This document shows positions 1 through 8,356 of a DNA stretch of 12,504 nucleotides, piece by piece. The stretch comes from Euperipatoides rowelli (Eukaryota; Onychophora; Udeonychophora; Euonychophora; Peripatopsidae). How positions within the stretch are numbered: position 1 is the first letter of the stretch; each line of letters opens with the position of its first letter. The position numbers were made by a program, and so were the translations under genes. The stretch is taken from the NCBI GenBank assembly GCA_003024985.2, contig PXIH01S0031431.1; one strand, given 5' to 3'. The notes beneath the pieces are model-generated. The model did no database searches and had not been told where the DNA came from. It worked only from the letters and a program-made list of their open reading frames with translations.

Positions 1-121
1 TGTATACATGAACATGTGAACTATTGCAGAAAATTTCATAAATACATTCCACAACCAAAATGTTCTTGAGCTACTGCTTTTTGATATAATCACTTTAAAC
101 TGAGCCTGGAGTTCATTTAGT

Positions 122-1676
122 GAAAGAATTGGTAATTGGCAGTTACATCTGTAGGCAACCCAAGATATGTTGGCATTCTTTGCTGCAGCGGGACATAATA
201 GCTACACCAGAGCATGTTGACTGTAATTTCAAGATGGTAATGATTTATGCTTTTGTTTGAAAGAGGTAATGTCTAAGGGACATTTTATTGTACACAGGAT
301 CCAGCACAAGGTTTGGTTTCTTTCTGGTCATGTTGTTGCTCAGTACACTGATGCTCATCTATACCTTATCAATACTCAGACAGGAATGTGGTCAGAACAG
401 CATCTGGAGATTTGAGCGGGATGTGTATATTTTAAACAAATTCACAAATTTCTTAACAAATCACAACCCATATCCCAAGGTAGGAAGTCAATTGGAGTTG
501 ATAAACATTTCAAATGGTGTTATAGCTGACAGAAGAGTAATCGTTGATAATGCAATTGAAATTGGAGAAAATATTTTGCAAAGAATGACTGGCATGATAT
601 AAAGAAATGTTCTACTAAAAGAATGCGACCAGGAAAATCTCTAAAACTAAGACAATGGTGATGAGATCCATTATCATCAGGTGAAAATTATTTAAGGTTG
701 CTTGCAAGCGCAAGTATGGTTCGACCTCCTGATCCACATTTTTTCAATTATTAACATTACTAGTAACTGTTGCACCAGATCCTTTTGATGTGATGGCAGT
801 ATGAGAAATTTTTCCTGCAACAATACATTTTGAAAATGAGTCCAGATATGTCATGCATTGAAGTTCCCAGTGCAGCTTTCATAATAATTGATGGTTGTGC
901 TTTATTTAAAAACTAACATGGCCCAAAGTTGTCTCAATGGCACAATTGTGTTCTTTTTAACTTCAATGCATTAGACATAATTTTATGCAACTGATGGATT
1001 TTGTCTATGTGTAGTCTGTCACAACAAAAGACCAGGCACAAAATTGGTGGCAAAACCACAATTCAATGCTAGATTATTTTGACCTGAACAGAAAAATGTC
1101 CATTGCATCAGACAAGTACACATTTCTAGGAAACAAACTCAATAAACAAAGGTTAATAAATTTATTAGCTGGTCACCTAGGGGAAGAACACTTTGAAGTT
1201 GAGCTTGCTGGGGAAGGAGATGCTGATGTAGTCATTATACATAAAGTAACTCAATTTGTAGCATGTCGTGATGTTGTGGTAGAGTGTGATGATATTGAAG
1301 TAATGGTCATACTCCTGTATCATTGTTGTGCAAGTAAGAAAGTGTACTTCAAGACAAGAAACTATGCTGTGAATATTTCAGTCACTGAGGTAATTATTGT
1401 TCCAGAAATGTTTGCATGTCTGTCTTTTTTGCATGTAATAACAGGCTGTGACACCACATCAGAAATTTTTGGTGTTGGTAAACTTAGAGCACTTAAACTG
1501 CTTCAATCTTCTTGTGATCTGCAGATTGAAATTATACTTTTGGTGATGACAATGTGTCAATGAATGATATTGCTACAATGGGTAAACTCTCAAAATTCTC
1601 AATTGCTGTCTGAGTAGCTACCTCTACCCTTGATCGTTACATAAAAGAAGATATAGCCATCAATATGTCTTCTTAT
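122..1676 (+). pseudogene. Decayed copy of a multicopy animal gene with a PIN/FEN1-XPG-like C-terminal domain
   Basis: Five collinear segments on one strand resemble, from my memory of the family, large uncharacterised proteins found in many copies in invertebrate genomes. They are: 122-415 (frame starting at 122, stops at 152, 218, 224 and 413; begins ERIGNW and later reads FFAAAGHNSYTRAC); 411-602 (NKFTNFLTNHNPYPK, then ISNGVIADRRVIVDNAIEIG); 860-931 (FIIIDGCALF, stop at 914); 1015-1563 (TTKDQ, then the PIN-like region); and 1539-1676 (FGDDNVSMNDIATMG, TSTLDRYIKE, stop at 1611). At least three frame changes and several stops show it is dead. The ATG at 288 lies in the wrong frame for the first segment, so it is not a real start. 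The start of the gene lies outside the window or is too decayed to see. I cannot tell whether the family is a host gene or part of a mobile element. Confidence 0.7.
1015..1563 (+). pseudogene. PIN/FEN1-XPG-like domain segment of the decayed gene
   Basis: This is the best-preserved part of the relic and is open from after the stop at 1012 to the stop at 1561. Family-like residues (TTKDQ) occur before the ATG at 1066, so that ATG is only an internal Met. Numbered from that Met, the acidic residues typical of FEN1/XPG nucleases are visible: E50, D52 and D54 in GEGDADVV; D75 and D76 in ECDDIEVMVILLYH; and D129 in HVITGCDTTSEIFGVGK. The last motif resembles the FEN1 sequence around GxDYxxxIxGIGPKxA, which includes the helix-turn-helix DNA-binding loop. 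By family analogy this would be a metal-dependent nuclease domain. Activity is inferred only. The segment ends by frameshift near 1539, after which family-like sequence resumes in another frame. Confidence 0.65.
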
Positions 1677-1830
1677 TAGTCCAATCTATCTAAAGGCTCC
1701 AGGTGCTTCAAAATCTTGGACAAAACAGTATTTGGAGTAGGAGACATTATAAAATTCCAATAACGATAGCCTAGATAAACCTTTTCTTAAATTAAGTATA
1801 AATACCTAACCAAATCACAGGGATAGAAGC

Positions 1831-2096
1831 AAATATTTATTAACATACTTCTGCTTATTACTAATATAAAAAATTATAAAAACGACAAAACTAAAAAAAG
1901 GGAAAAATGCAAGTCATTTAAAAGAAAACTAATTTATTCCAACGAAAATCAAGATTTAAAATAAAAATTTAAATTATATTAAAATCACAACCTAAAATTA
2001 ATCTAACCCTAATAATATACTATAAAAACCTATCCTAATTAGGCTATACATAAATTAAAATATTTATCACCCTAGTTCTGCTTATCAATATCAAAA
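1831..2096. repeat. Pair of diverged direct repeats about 227 bp apart
   Basis: Copy A is 1831-1871 and copy B is 2058-2096. Both begin AAATATTTAT, continue through a diverged 8-base link into TTCTGCTTAT, and end in an AATAT/AAAA block, with a 2-base gap in B. The similarity is real by eye, but the flanks do not align well. This could be an internal repeat of an unknown element or an old tandem duplication. Confidence 0.35.
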
Positions 2097-2464
2097 TTTA
2101 AGTAAATCAATGAAGCATCACTAACAATAAAACAGAAAAATAAATGGCCCAATAAATTTAATAGTAGAACGTTCTAATTTACTACAAACCTACTGTATAT
2201 TAACTTATATTATTGTAAAACTATTGTACTGTATATTATAAAACTAATGCCAACATATAAAGCTACACATTATCAATAATCATTGTTTAATACCAATTAA
2301 ATATAATTAAAGCTAAATTTTAAAAACTAACTAATAAATTAGGTAAGAAATTAATAATAATAAAAAAATCTACAGTCAAACTATTAAATAATTAAAAGAT
2401 ACTTATCAAAAATAGCAGACACTACTAAACACTCTTTAAACACACTACTTAAACACAGTTGCTG

Positions 2465-2500
2465 CTTCAAACTCTCTGAACCAGATCCTTCAAACTCTCT
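2465..2500. repeat. Exact 13-base direct repeat, two copies
   Basis: CTTCAAACTCTCT occurs at 2465-2477 and again at 2488-2500, a period of 23 bases. It lies just downstream of a C-rich, TTAAACAC-containing stretch that also looks weakly repetitive. Confidence 0.5.
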
Positions 2501-2855
2501 AAACATATAAAAACAACATTGAAATAAAAGTTTTATTTAATTTTGAATAATGTAAAGTTGATAGACATATTCACAATGATTAAATAAATTTGCAAACAAA
2601 TGAGATCAAATTTTAAAAAGTTACAATATCAACAGAAACATGCAGTATAATAATTCTTGATCTCCAATGGCGCAAGTACCATGTAATCTTTTCTTGATGT
2701 TTTTTGAAAACAGTTTCATTACACATTATAAATAAATTTGTAACTTATCAACAAATAATTAATATGGAGAAATTTATTTAATCTAATAAACTTTATTAGG
2801 ACTGTTTTGACAGAACCAGACAAATTATTCAAAATTCAAGAAAAACATTTATTTC

Positions 2856-3153
2856 TTTTCCTTTTTTTTTTGGTAAAAATAAATCTCCCCTCCAACGGGA
2901 GAAGAGATGTATTTTTTTTGAGATTATCAATTTAAATACGCCATATAATATTACAATTATTAATACACCAGAAACAGGTTCCTAAGATGTTATCAAGGGC
3001 AGCATACTTGGAAAAACCCAAAGTGAGCTGGTACAGGTAGGGAAAAAAAACGTTCCTTAACTGCCCAAGCCGAGGCGCGAACCTGTACACCTCAGCATAT
3101 GCCTTCGGTTCATCAAGCGGAGGCGAATCCACTCGACCACGGAACCGAGACAA
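2856..3153 (-). mobile_element. tRNA-derived SINE, copy 1
   Basis: Read on the minus strand, this element starts near 3153 with a tRNA-like head. The head has an RNA polymerase III A box, TGGTCGAGTGG (3129-3139), and a B box, GGTTCGCGCC (3074-3083). The A box resembles class-II tRNAs (Ser/Leu type), and the long A-to-B distance fits a long variable arm. A tRNA-unrelated body follows, shared with the copy at 10828-11116, including GCTCACTTTGGGTTTTT and AGGAACCTGTTTCTG blocks. The 3' end has a hairpin, then an A-rich tail at 2856-2870. Perfect 15-bp duplications flank it. The 73-codon open frame at 2932-3153 on this strand is read-through of the SINE, not a gene. I do not recognise the family name. 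Confidence 0.88.
2883..2908 (-). other. 3'-terminal hairpin of SINE copy 1
   Basis: On the minus strand, positions 2908-2898 pair with 2893-2883 in an 11-bp stem, including two G-U pairs, around a CGUU loop (2897-2894). It lies directly before the A-rich tail. The same place in copy 2 (10851-10875) keeps a weaker version. 3' hairpins of this kind are often where a LINE reverse transcriptase binds. That role is inferred here. Confidence 0.55.
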
Positions 3154-3168
3154 AAAAACATTTATTTC

Positions 3169-3518
3169 AATGTTATTCTTATCATATCATAGTACTAATG
3201 CTTGACGCCATGCATTTTAGAAACAAAAGCTCACAATGAAATAATAACGATTGCAAAGAAATTTATAACATATTTATTTGTGATTAGATTTACAATAAAT
3301 TTTATATGCAGTCTGTAATTACCTAATAAAACTTTGTCATGTATTCAAATTAACTCTGAATCAATCCTAAATATTTTTTTAGAAACTTTTGTTCTGTACC
3401 ATATTAATGCTTTATGGCTGATTATAATTATCAGGCAATTTGTGGGCTGGACTCCCTTACTATCATCATGATGTCATGTGCCATCAATCAAAATGAAGGT
3501 CAGATTTTGTAAAAAAAC
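3169..3518. other. A+T-rich spacer between SINE copy 1 and the LINE
   Basis: No gene or repeat boundary can be seen. The 5' truncation point of the LINE may lie in the last 100 bases or so, but no duplication marks it. Confidence 0.3.
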
Positions 3519-4484
3519 GTGCAGGTTTGCCACACAAATCTGCTGAACATTACCTCCATCCATCATAATTTGTTTATAAGAAAGTTGTTGTCAATGGATG
3601 CCCCGCCCATGAGTTGCAGATTTATTTCCTCATTTTTGATGAAGAGGTCGTTAATTATGAAATGGAATAATAATATCACTGATTCTGTAATTATGTGCTC
3701 TAATGCTGCTCCACAAGGCTCTGTCCTAGGAGGGATTATCTTTGCAATATTACAGTAAATGGAAATGCATCGGCTTTTGAATCAAGAATGAAATATGTGG
3801 ATGACTATTTAACAGTACTTTGTGTACAATCTGGCAGTGAAGATGGGAGAGTCCTTCAACATATAATCAATTCAGTTTGTAAAGACTCTTTTGACTCTAA
3901 AATGTCACTAAATGCTAAGAAATGCCAGCATATGGAACATTGTTTTGCAAGAAATCCTGTTGATTTTGGGTTGAAAATTGGACCTGATTCTATAACTAGA
4001 GTGAACCAGTGCAAGATAATTGGAGTTACCTTACAGGCAAATTTAAAATGGGACTCACATGTTGATTCAAATAATTAGTAAAACAAACAAAAAGTTATAC
4101 ATTTAGTATAGATTTAGAAATGTAAGTATGTGTATACCATTGTTAACAAGAGTTTATTACACCTGTATTCGACCTTGCTTGGAGTTTTGCAGTGTTATAT
4201 ATGGATGGACTCATTGACAAAATCAAAATTAGAGAGCTTGAGAAAGTGCAAAAAAGAGTTACCAGAATTATAATTGGTAATAAATTAATTTTGTAAACTA
4301 TGAAAAAACATTGTTAGATCTAAAACTTGAGTCATTGGAATCCAGAACGAAAACTATTTTTAACACATATGCAAATAAGTTCTTGTCTTATTATCCAGAG
4401 TTTAAACCTGAATCAAGACTTGAGAAATTTGGCGGTTCACTAGAGCAGATGCAAAATTATCTATACCGAAATGTAAGACACTGA
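3519..4484 (+). pseudogene. Non-LTR retrotransposon reverse transcriptase, 5'-truncated and frameshifted
   Basis: The coding relic covers the reverse transcriptase palm and thumb and the C-terminal tail of a LINE of the broad CR1/L2/Jockey group. 3519-3755 contains IHHNLFIRKLLS, CRFISSFLMKR and the motif APQGSVLG (3708-3731). After a frameshift near 3740, 3788-4075 contains the active-site YVDD (3794-3805), MSLNAKKCQHM and VTLQANLKWDSHV. Further segments in other frames are 4137-4208 (RVYYTCIRPCLEFCSVIYGW), 4201-4293 (IRELEKVQKRVTRIIIG) and 4296-4481 (NYEKTLLDLKLESLESRTK). The endonuclease and ORF1 are absent. The first catalytic Asp block (usually AFD) reads NIT, so even the remaining part could not be active. 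The frameshifts and stops agree. The exact clade needs a phylogeny. Confidence 0.88.
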
Positions 4485-4775
4485 GATAAAAATCCTCACC
4501 AGTTTTGATGATGGTCACCGTCAAGGTAGTCAATTTGTCATTATAGTGAAACTAATCTTAATTAGAATTTTTAAATATATAAATTTTTTTGTTATTAATA
4601 CATTCATATTTTTTTCAGCACAACATTTTTGGAAATAGTCATCTACCTTAGGGGCTTTAGACTATAAATGTTATTGTGTTGTAAATTTCAAAATAGTTGT
4701 ATTGTTTATTGTGTGATCTATTTGTAATGTTCTATGATAATAAACTGGATTATAATAATAATTTATAAATAAATG
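3519..4775 (+). mobile_element. 5'-truncated LINE insertion
   Basis: The insertion includes the reverse transcriptase relic plus a 3' UTR from 4485. The UTR ends in an AATAAA signal (4739-4744) and an A+T-rich TTATAATAATAAT tail (about 4750-4775). A single octamer, GTTCTATG (4729-4736), is one base from the ATTCTRTG octamer repeated at CR1 ends, which is weak support for a CR1-like origin. No target-site duplication could be found, so both ends are approximate. Confidence 0.7.
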
Positions 4776-6289
4776 AGGTTAATCACTTTTAACATGCATG
4801 GAGTAGAAGAGTTGATGGATCTTGTTTTTATAAATTTTTTGTATAATAAATGAGAATGTCTTGTAAAATGATGAGATATTGCAATACAGTTTACAGGAAA
4901 ATATTCAGGATATTGTTTAATGAAAGATAAGGAACATTTAAGGAAAATCTAGGATCTTCTATCCTCAAGGGAATTCATATTTAAGGGAGTTACTCCAATT
5001 AACTGAACATTATTTCAATTCAGGTTGAATAAAGTTTAAATATGTTTAGTTTAAGAATATTAATATCATTGCAAACCTTTTTGACGTTGTATAGTATGCA
5101 AAAAATTGTTAGCTTTTGAAACAATGTAGTCTATATCTTTAGAGGATTAAAGATTGTCTTTATTACTCCTAAATTAAAATAATTAACAATATTAAAAAAT
5201 TCATTCTCATTAATATATGGAACTTGAGAGATAGAGGGGATTTTGAAAAATTATGATTCATTACAGCTGATTTAGCTGGACTAATGGTCATACCCAATTA
5301 TTAGTTTCCCATATTTAAGTTACTTATTATATCTTGAGAAGAATAAATTTTGATGATCAATTCTAATGTCTATATTAATTATAATTATTAAGTCATCAAT
5401 TAATTTTAAATGATTAGGAGTAACAAGACCTACAAAGTCATGTGTGTAATTACCTCATCTTTAGGAAAGATATAACAGTATTATAATCGTTTTGTGAGGT
5501 TTTGGAAATAATGTGTAATTAGTGTGTGAGGGAGAGGGGGGGAGGTTGTAAAGAATAACGTACAGTATACTGTGTATATTTTGCCATTTCTTTTCTTTTT
5601 TGTTAGTTCTACTTAGCTTTTTATTGTTTCATAATTGGCGATTTATCAGAAATGTAAATGGCTGTTGTCTTAATTTTTCATTGAATAAAATAGACAAGCT
5701 TTCACTGATAACTTTTAAATATTTATTAAGATAGTTTAAAAAATAAGAGGTCACATCCTATGTCACGATGAAGAGAATGGAGGTGAGTGTGTGTGTGTGG
5801 GGGGGGGGGGGATGATGAAAAAAAAAGCTTGAATAATTTATAGACCCTAAGATTGATTTTAATTTTATTGATTTTTTTGTCTATTCTGAACTATGTAATA
5901 GTCTACTTATATTAATAACTCCTATGTCTGATTGTGATTTTTGATGTCAAATAATTGTAAGAAAAAATGTTTTAATTAGCTTAATAATTTATAGCCTAAA
6001 AGATATATTACTTTTAGCCTATAAAAATTCTGTAGGTACCATGAATTCATTTTAATAATTAATTTTATTGTCAATTATGTAGTACAATGACATTTTAATT
6101 AAGCAATAAATTTAGTCACATACCATATATCTTTAAACTAGATTATAAATTATTTATTATGCAGGAAGAATAAGCTAATTCAAATATTTTTATTAAATTA
6201 CTTTTTTGCACATAATAAATAAATCAAAACTAATATTTTCTATTCAAAATACAGCACATTTAAGGTTAGAAGCAAATAAAGTGTGTGAA
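4776..6289. other. A+T-rich stretch without a supported gene
   Basis: No open frame with protein-like content, no RNA gene and no element ends were seen. A purine-rich patch lies near 5525-5545, and a GT run joined to a G run lies at 5787-5811. Confidence 0.4.
5787..5811 (+). repeat. GT microsatellite joined to a 13-G homopolymer
   Basis: GTGTGTGTGTGT runs directly into thirteen consecutive G (5799-5811), followed by GATGATG and an A run. It is conspicuous in such A+T-rich DNA. It is a simple repeat prone to length change and sequencing error. Confidence 0.85.
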
Positions 6290-6620
6290 TGAAGGGTCAT
6301 TTTCCCTCCCTTGTACCCCTCATGTCAATGCTCTAAAACCCATTTCAGTCTCATTTTCCGCAAATCACATCCCAACGGGACAGTCCGAATTAAAAATCGC
6401 ATCTTCAATATATTGTGTTGTTCAACTACAAAAATGTCGTTTTCTATGAAAAATGTTGTCAAAACAATTAAAAAATGTTCTTACAACCATGACTTATCAA
6501 AATGTTTGCACAACAAAAAAAAAAAGCCTATGTCCCAATCTTATGTAATTTAAATCTGGCCACCCTGATTTCCCAGGGCTACCCTAGCCACCCATGCCTT
6601 TTCTCCCCAGTCTGCCCCTG
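6290..6620 (-). mobile_element. Possible relic of a DNA transposon or other old repeat
   Basis: This patch is less A+T-rich than its surroundings. On the minus strand it would begin at 6620 with CAGGGGCAGACTGGGG, which resembles the CAGGGG-type ends of many hAT elements. It continues through GGTGGCCAGATTT and, near 6370-6390, the palindromic TCCCAACGGGA. No matching inverted end was found on the left and no 8-bp duplication could be set, so the class is only a suggestion. The 80-codon open frame from 6311 to 6553 has no recognisable family features and is probably chance. Confidence 0.3.
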
Positions 6621-7430
6621 TTTTTTTTTAAACTTTGTTCACGTGTGTGTTTAATTTTATTTTGATGAATTCAGCATCATACAATATGATCTCATTTTGA
6701 TCTGCAGTTTTCACATCACAGCAACTTGATTCACCATTTTCAAAAGAAATTTTATGATTTTTATTTTTTACATCATTATTAATTTCTTTAACTTCCACTT
6801 GATTGAATACCATAGATGATAATGTTGTGATCAAGAAAGCCACACTAATTTATTGCAGAATAGGACCATTCTGAAATACCATCACTATCTTTTAAGTATC
6901 ATTACTTTCATTAACTATTGAGACAATAGTTTCTCCAACATTTCATTCATTATTAATTTTCAGTGATTTAGCATAATAAATTTTTACACATGTTTGATTG
7001 AAGAAGTAACCTACAATAGCTACAGTAATTCAATGGACATTATGTGTTCACAGTGCTAGTATAATAGCTGACAAGCAATTTCCATAATACTTTTACATTA
7101 TTAATAGACCCTAAAACTAGACAATAGACATGTCATTGGAATTAATTTTGCCTTTTAGTATGAAATCAAAGTTAACCGATAATTTTTTTTTTTTCTCCAG
7201 TAGAAGTTTTACATAAGTGGGAATACAATTTGTTGCCAGTCCCTATTTTTCCCACAGCAGCTTTTGTCAATGATTTTTGTATAGTGGGGACTTACAAACC
7301 TTTATAGTTATTTTCACAAACTGAATTTTCAGTTCACTTTTAACATATTGCATTACACCCTTAGATATTATTTTAATATTTTCATAATCCATAACATTTA
7401 CCTACTAATAAAATTTAAGACAATGGTATA
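6621..7430. other. Stretch without a supported gene; one unassigned short open frame
   Basis: A 71-codon open frame lies on the minus strand at 6628-6843. It is rich in charged residues (NQVEVKEINNDVKNKNHK) and matches no family I recognise. The + strand at 7184-7200 has a long T tract ending CTCCAG, which looks like a splice acceptor, but no exon with recognisable coding sequence follows. Confidence 0.25.
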
Positions 7431-7452
7431 ATTATTATTATTATTATTATTA
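7431..7452 (+). repeat. ATT microsatellite, seven units
   Basis: Seven perfect ATT units plus one base, at what looks like the 3' terminus of a minus-strand retroelement. Confidence 0.9.
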
Positions 7453-7598
7453 ATAGGGAATGTTACCCATTTATTAAGACAAAAATAAAAACACACTCAA
7501 AATACTAAGAAAAATAATATACAAGAAATCCAGAACAATAGCGAAAATCAACATTTAAGCCAAAAGGCCAAAACAAAAAATAACAAAAACATTAAACA

Positions 7599-7631
7599 AT
7601 ACTTTATAAATACTTTATAAATACTTTATAA
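7599..7631 (+). repeat. Three perfect tandem copies of an 11-base unit
   Basis: ATACTTTATAA is repeated exactly three times at 7599-7609, 7610-7620 and 7621-7631. It lies in the presumed UTR of the minus-strand LINE-like element and is probably a local slippage expansion. Confidence 0.9.
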
Positions 7632-7640
7632 ACACCTTAA

Positions 7641-8182
7641 AACATTCATTGTAGCATTTAGCCATTTTATCTTAAAAATATAAAATTTCAATAAAACAAA
7701 ATCCCATAATGAAAAAAATCCAGTTAATAATAAGGTTATGATTTGCTTAAATGATAATTTTATTATTTCTTAATGCTGAGAAAATAGATATTATTATTTT
7801 TGTGGAAACTGTAGATATGGTTAGATTTAATCGAAAGAAACCAATGAATTGTATTAAGAAATTGCATTATAGCCAAATTATGTAAATTTTAGCACCAGAC
7901 ATCATTGGGAGCCGAATAGAAACATGCTAATGAGTAATGAGTATAAATTTTATATTTTGACAAGAAACTATTATTTAATATAGAAATCGTTAGAATTTTT
8001 TTTTAAAAGAAAATGTAGTTAGTATTTGTACTATTTGATTTAGGTAAAGTGTTTTCATTTTTATTGCAAATCTAGTAGCATCTTTCCCAAGAAAAGATAT
8101 GGAATGACAAGTATATTTGTTGATTTAATTTAAGGATAAAATTTTATAAAAAAAATATTAAAAACAAAACAAAAACATTATT
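7641..8182. other. A+T-rich spacer
   Basis: No gene, RNA or repeat end was recognised between the LINE-like tail and the MITE. Confidence 0.3.
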
Positions 8183-8356
8183 GGTTAGATTCCGTTATTT
8201 GCCTACCAACATAATTAACATTATAAGTCGCACAACAACGAAAACGTAGTAGCGTGTGGCATCAGAATTTTTTCTCGCCCGATTCTAAGCGTCAATATAA
8301 ATCATTTTAACTTACTACCATCAGCTATATTGGTGGGCAGATAACGGAATCTCACC
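8183..8356. mobile_element. 174-bp MITE-like element with 29-bp terminal inverted repeats
   Basis: The left end (8183-8211) and the reverse complement of the right end (8328-8356) agree at 25 of 29 positions, sharing the core AGATTCCGTTAT. The flanks CATTATT (8176-8182) and CATTTATT (8357-8364) could be a 7-8-bp target duplication differing by one inserted base, which would fit a hAT-like element. The interior has no open frame but many CpG dinucleotides (for example near 8226-8250 and 8275-8292), unlike the A+T-rich surroundings. It would be non-autonomous and moved by a transposase encoded elsewhere. The superfamily is undecided. Confidence 0.75.

Larger units (their letters stand above)
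1680..2840. other. A+T-rich stretch without a gene; G-free run and short direct repeats
   Basis: No coding region is supported here. The + strand is markedly poor in G: 1954-2041 contains no G except at 2042 just outside it, while 1981-2040 contains 13 C. Two imperfect direct copies of a roughly 40-base motif lie at 1831-1871 and 2058-2096. They share AAATATTTAT and TTCTGCTTAT blocks in the same order. A 13-base repeat, CTTCAAACTCTCT, occurs exactly twice at 2465-2477 and 2488-2500. The stretch may be part of an unclassified repeat, but no ends are visible. Confidence 0.4.
2841..3168. repeat. 15-bp target-site duplication around SINE copy 1
   Basis: AAAAACATTTATTTC occurs at 2841-2855 and again, without mismatch, at 3154-3168. 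It brackets the SINE exactly and is the footprint expected from LINE-driven target-primed insertion. Confidence 0.85.
7431..7640 (-). mobile_element. 3' end of a second LINE-like element with an ATT microsatellite tail
   Basis: On the minus strand the sequence runs T-rich UTR, AATAAATGGGTAACATTCCC, then TATTAATAATAATAAT. This is the usual layout of CR1/L2-type 3' ends, with a short GGG/CCC hairpin followed by a short tandem-repeat tail. The ATT run covers 7431-7452. No coding part is recognisable and no target duplication was found, so the upstream limit near 7640 is a guess. The tail differs from that of the LINE at 3519-4775. Confidence 0.5.

Noticed and set aside
288-602. A 104-codon frame with a hydrophobic start that looks like a membrane protein
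   Set aside because: The hydrophobic first third lies in the wrong frame. The family-like sequence in that span is in the frame starting at 122, and only the part from about 411 belongs to the family. The apparent membrane segment is an artefact.
3074-3139. A functional tRNA gene
   Set aside because: The A and B boxes are clear, but the cloverleaf cannot be closed with a proper acceptor stem, and the sequence runs on into a shared SINE body with target duplications.
5799-5811. G-quadruplex from the 13-G run
   Set aside because: It is a single homopolymer with no nearby G runs; it is better described as a simple repeat and a possible sequencing-error site.
6311-6553. An 80-codon + strand frame with several Cys and Lys residues
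   Set aside because: The Cys spacing fits no zinc-binding pattern, and the frame lies within a probable repeat relic.
7184-7200. Splice acceptor (long T tract ending CTCCAG) of a host exon
   Set aside because: No recognisable exon follows on the + strand, and T tracts ending in CAG are expected by chance in such A+T-rich DNA.
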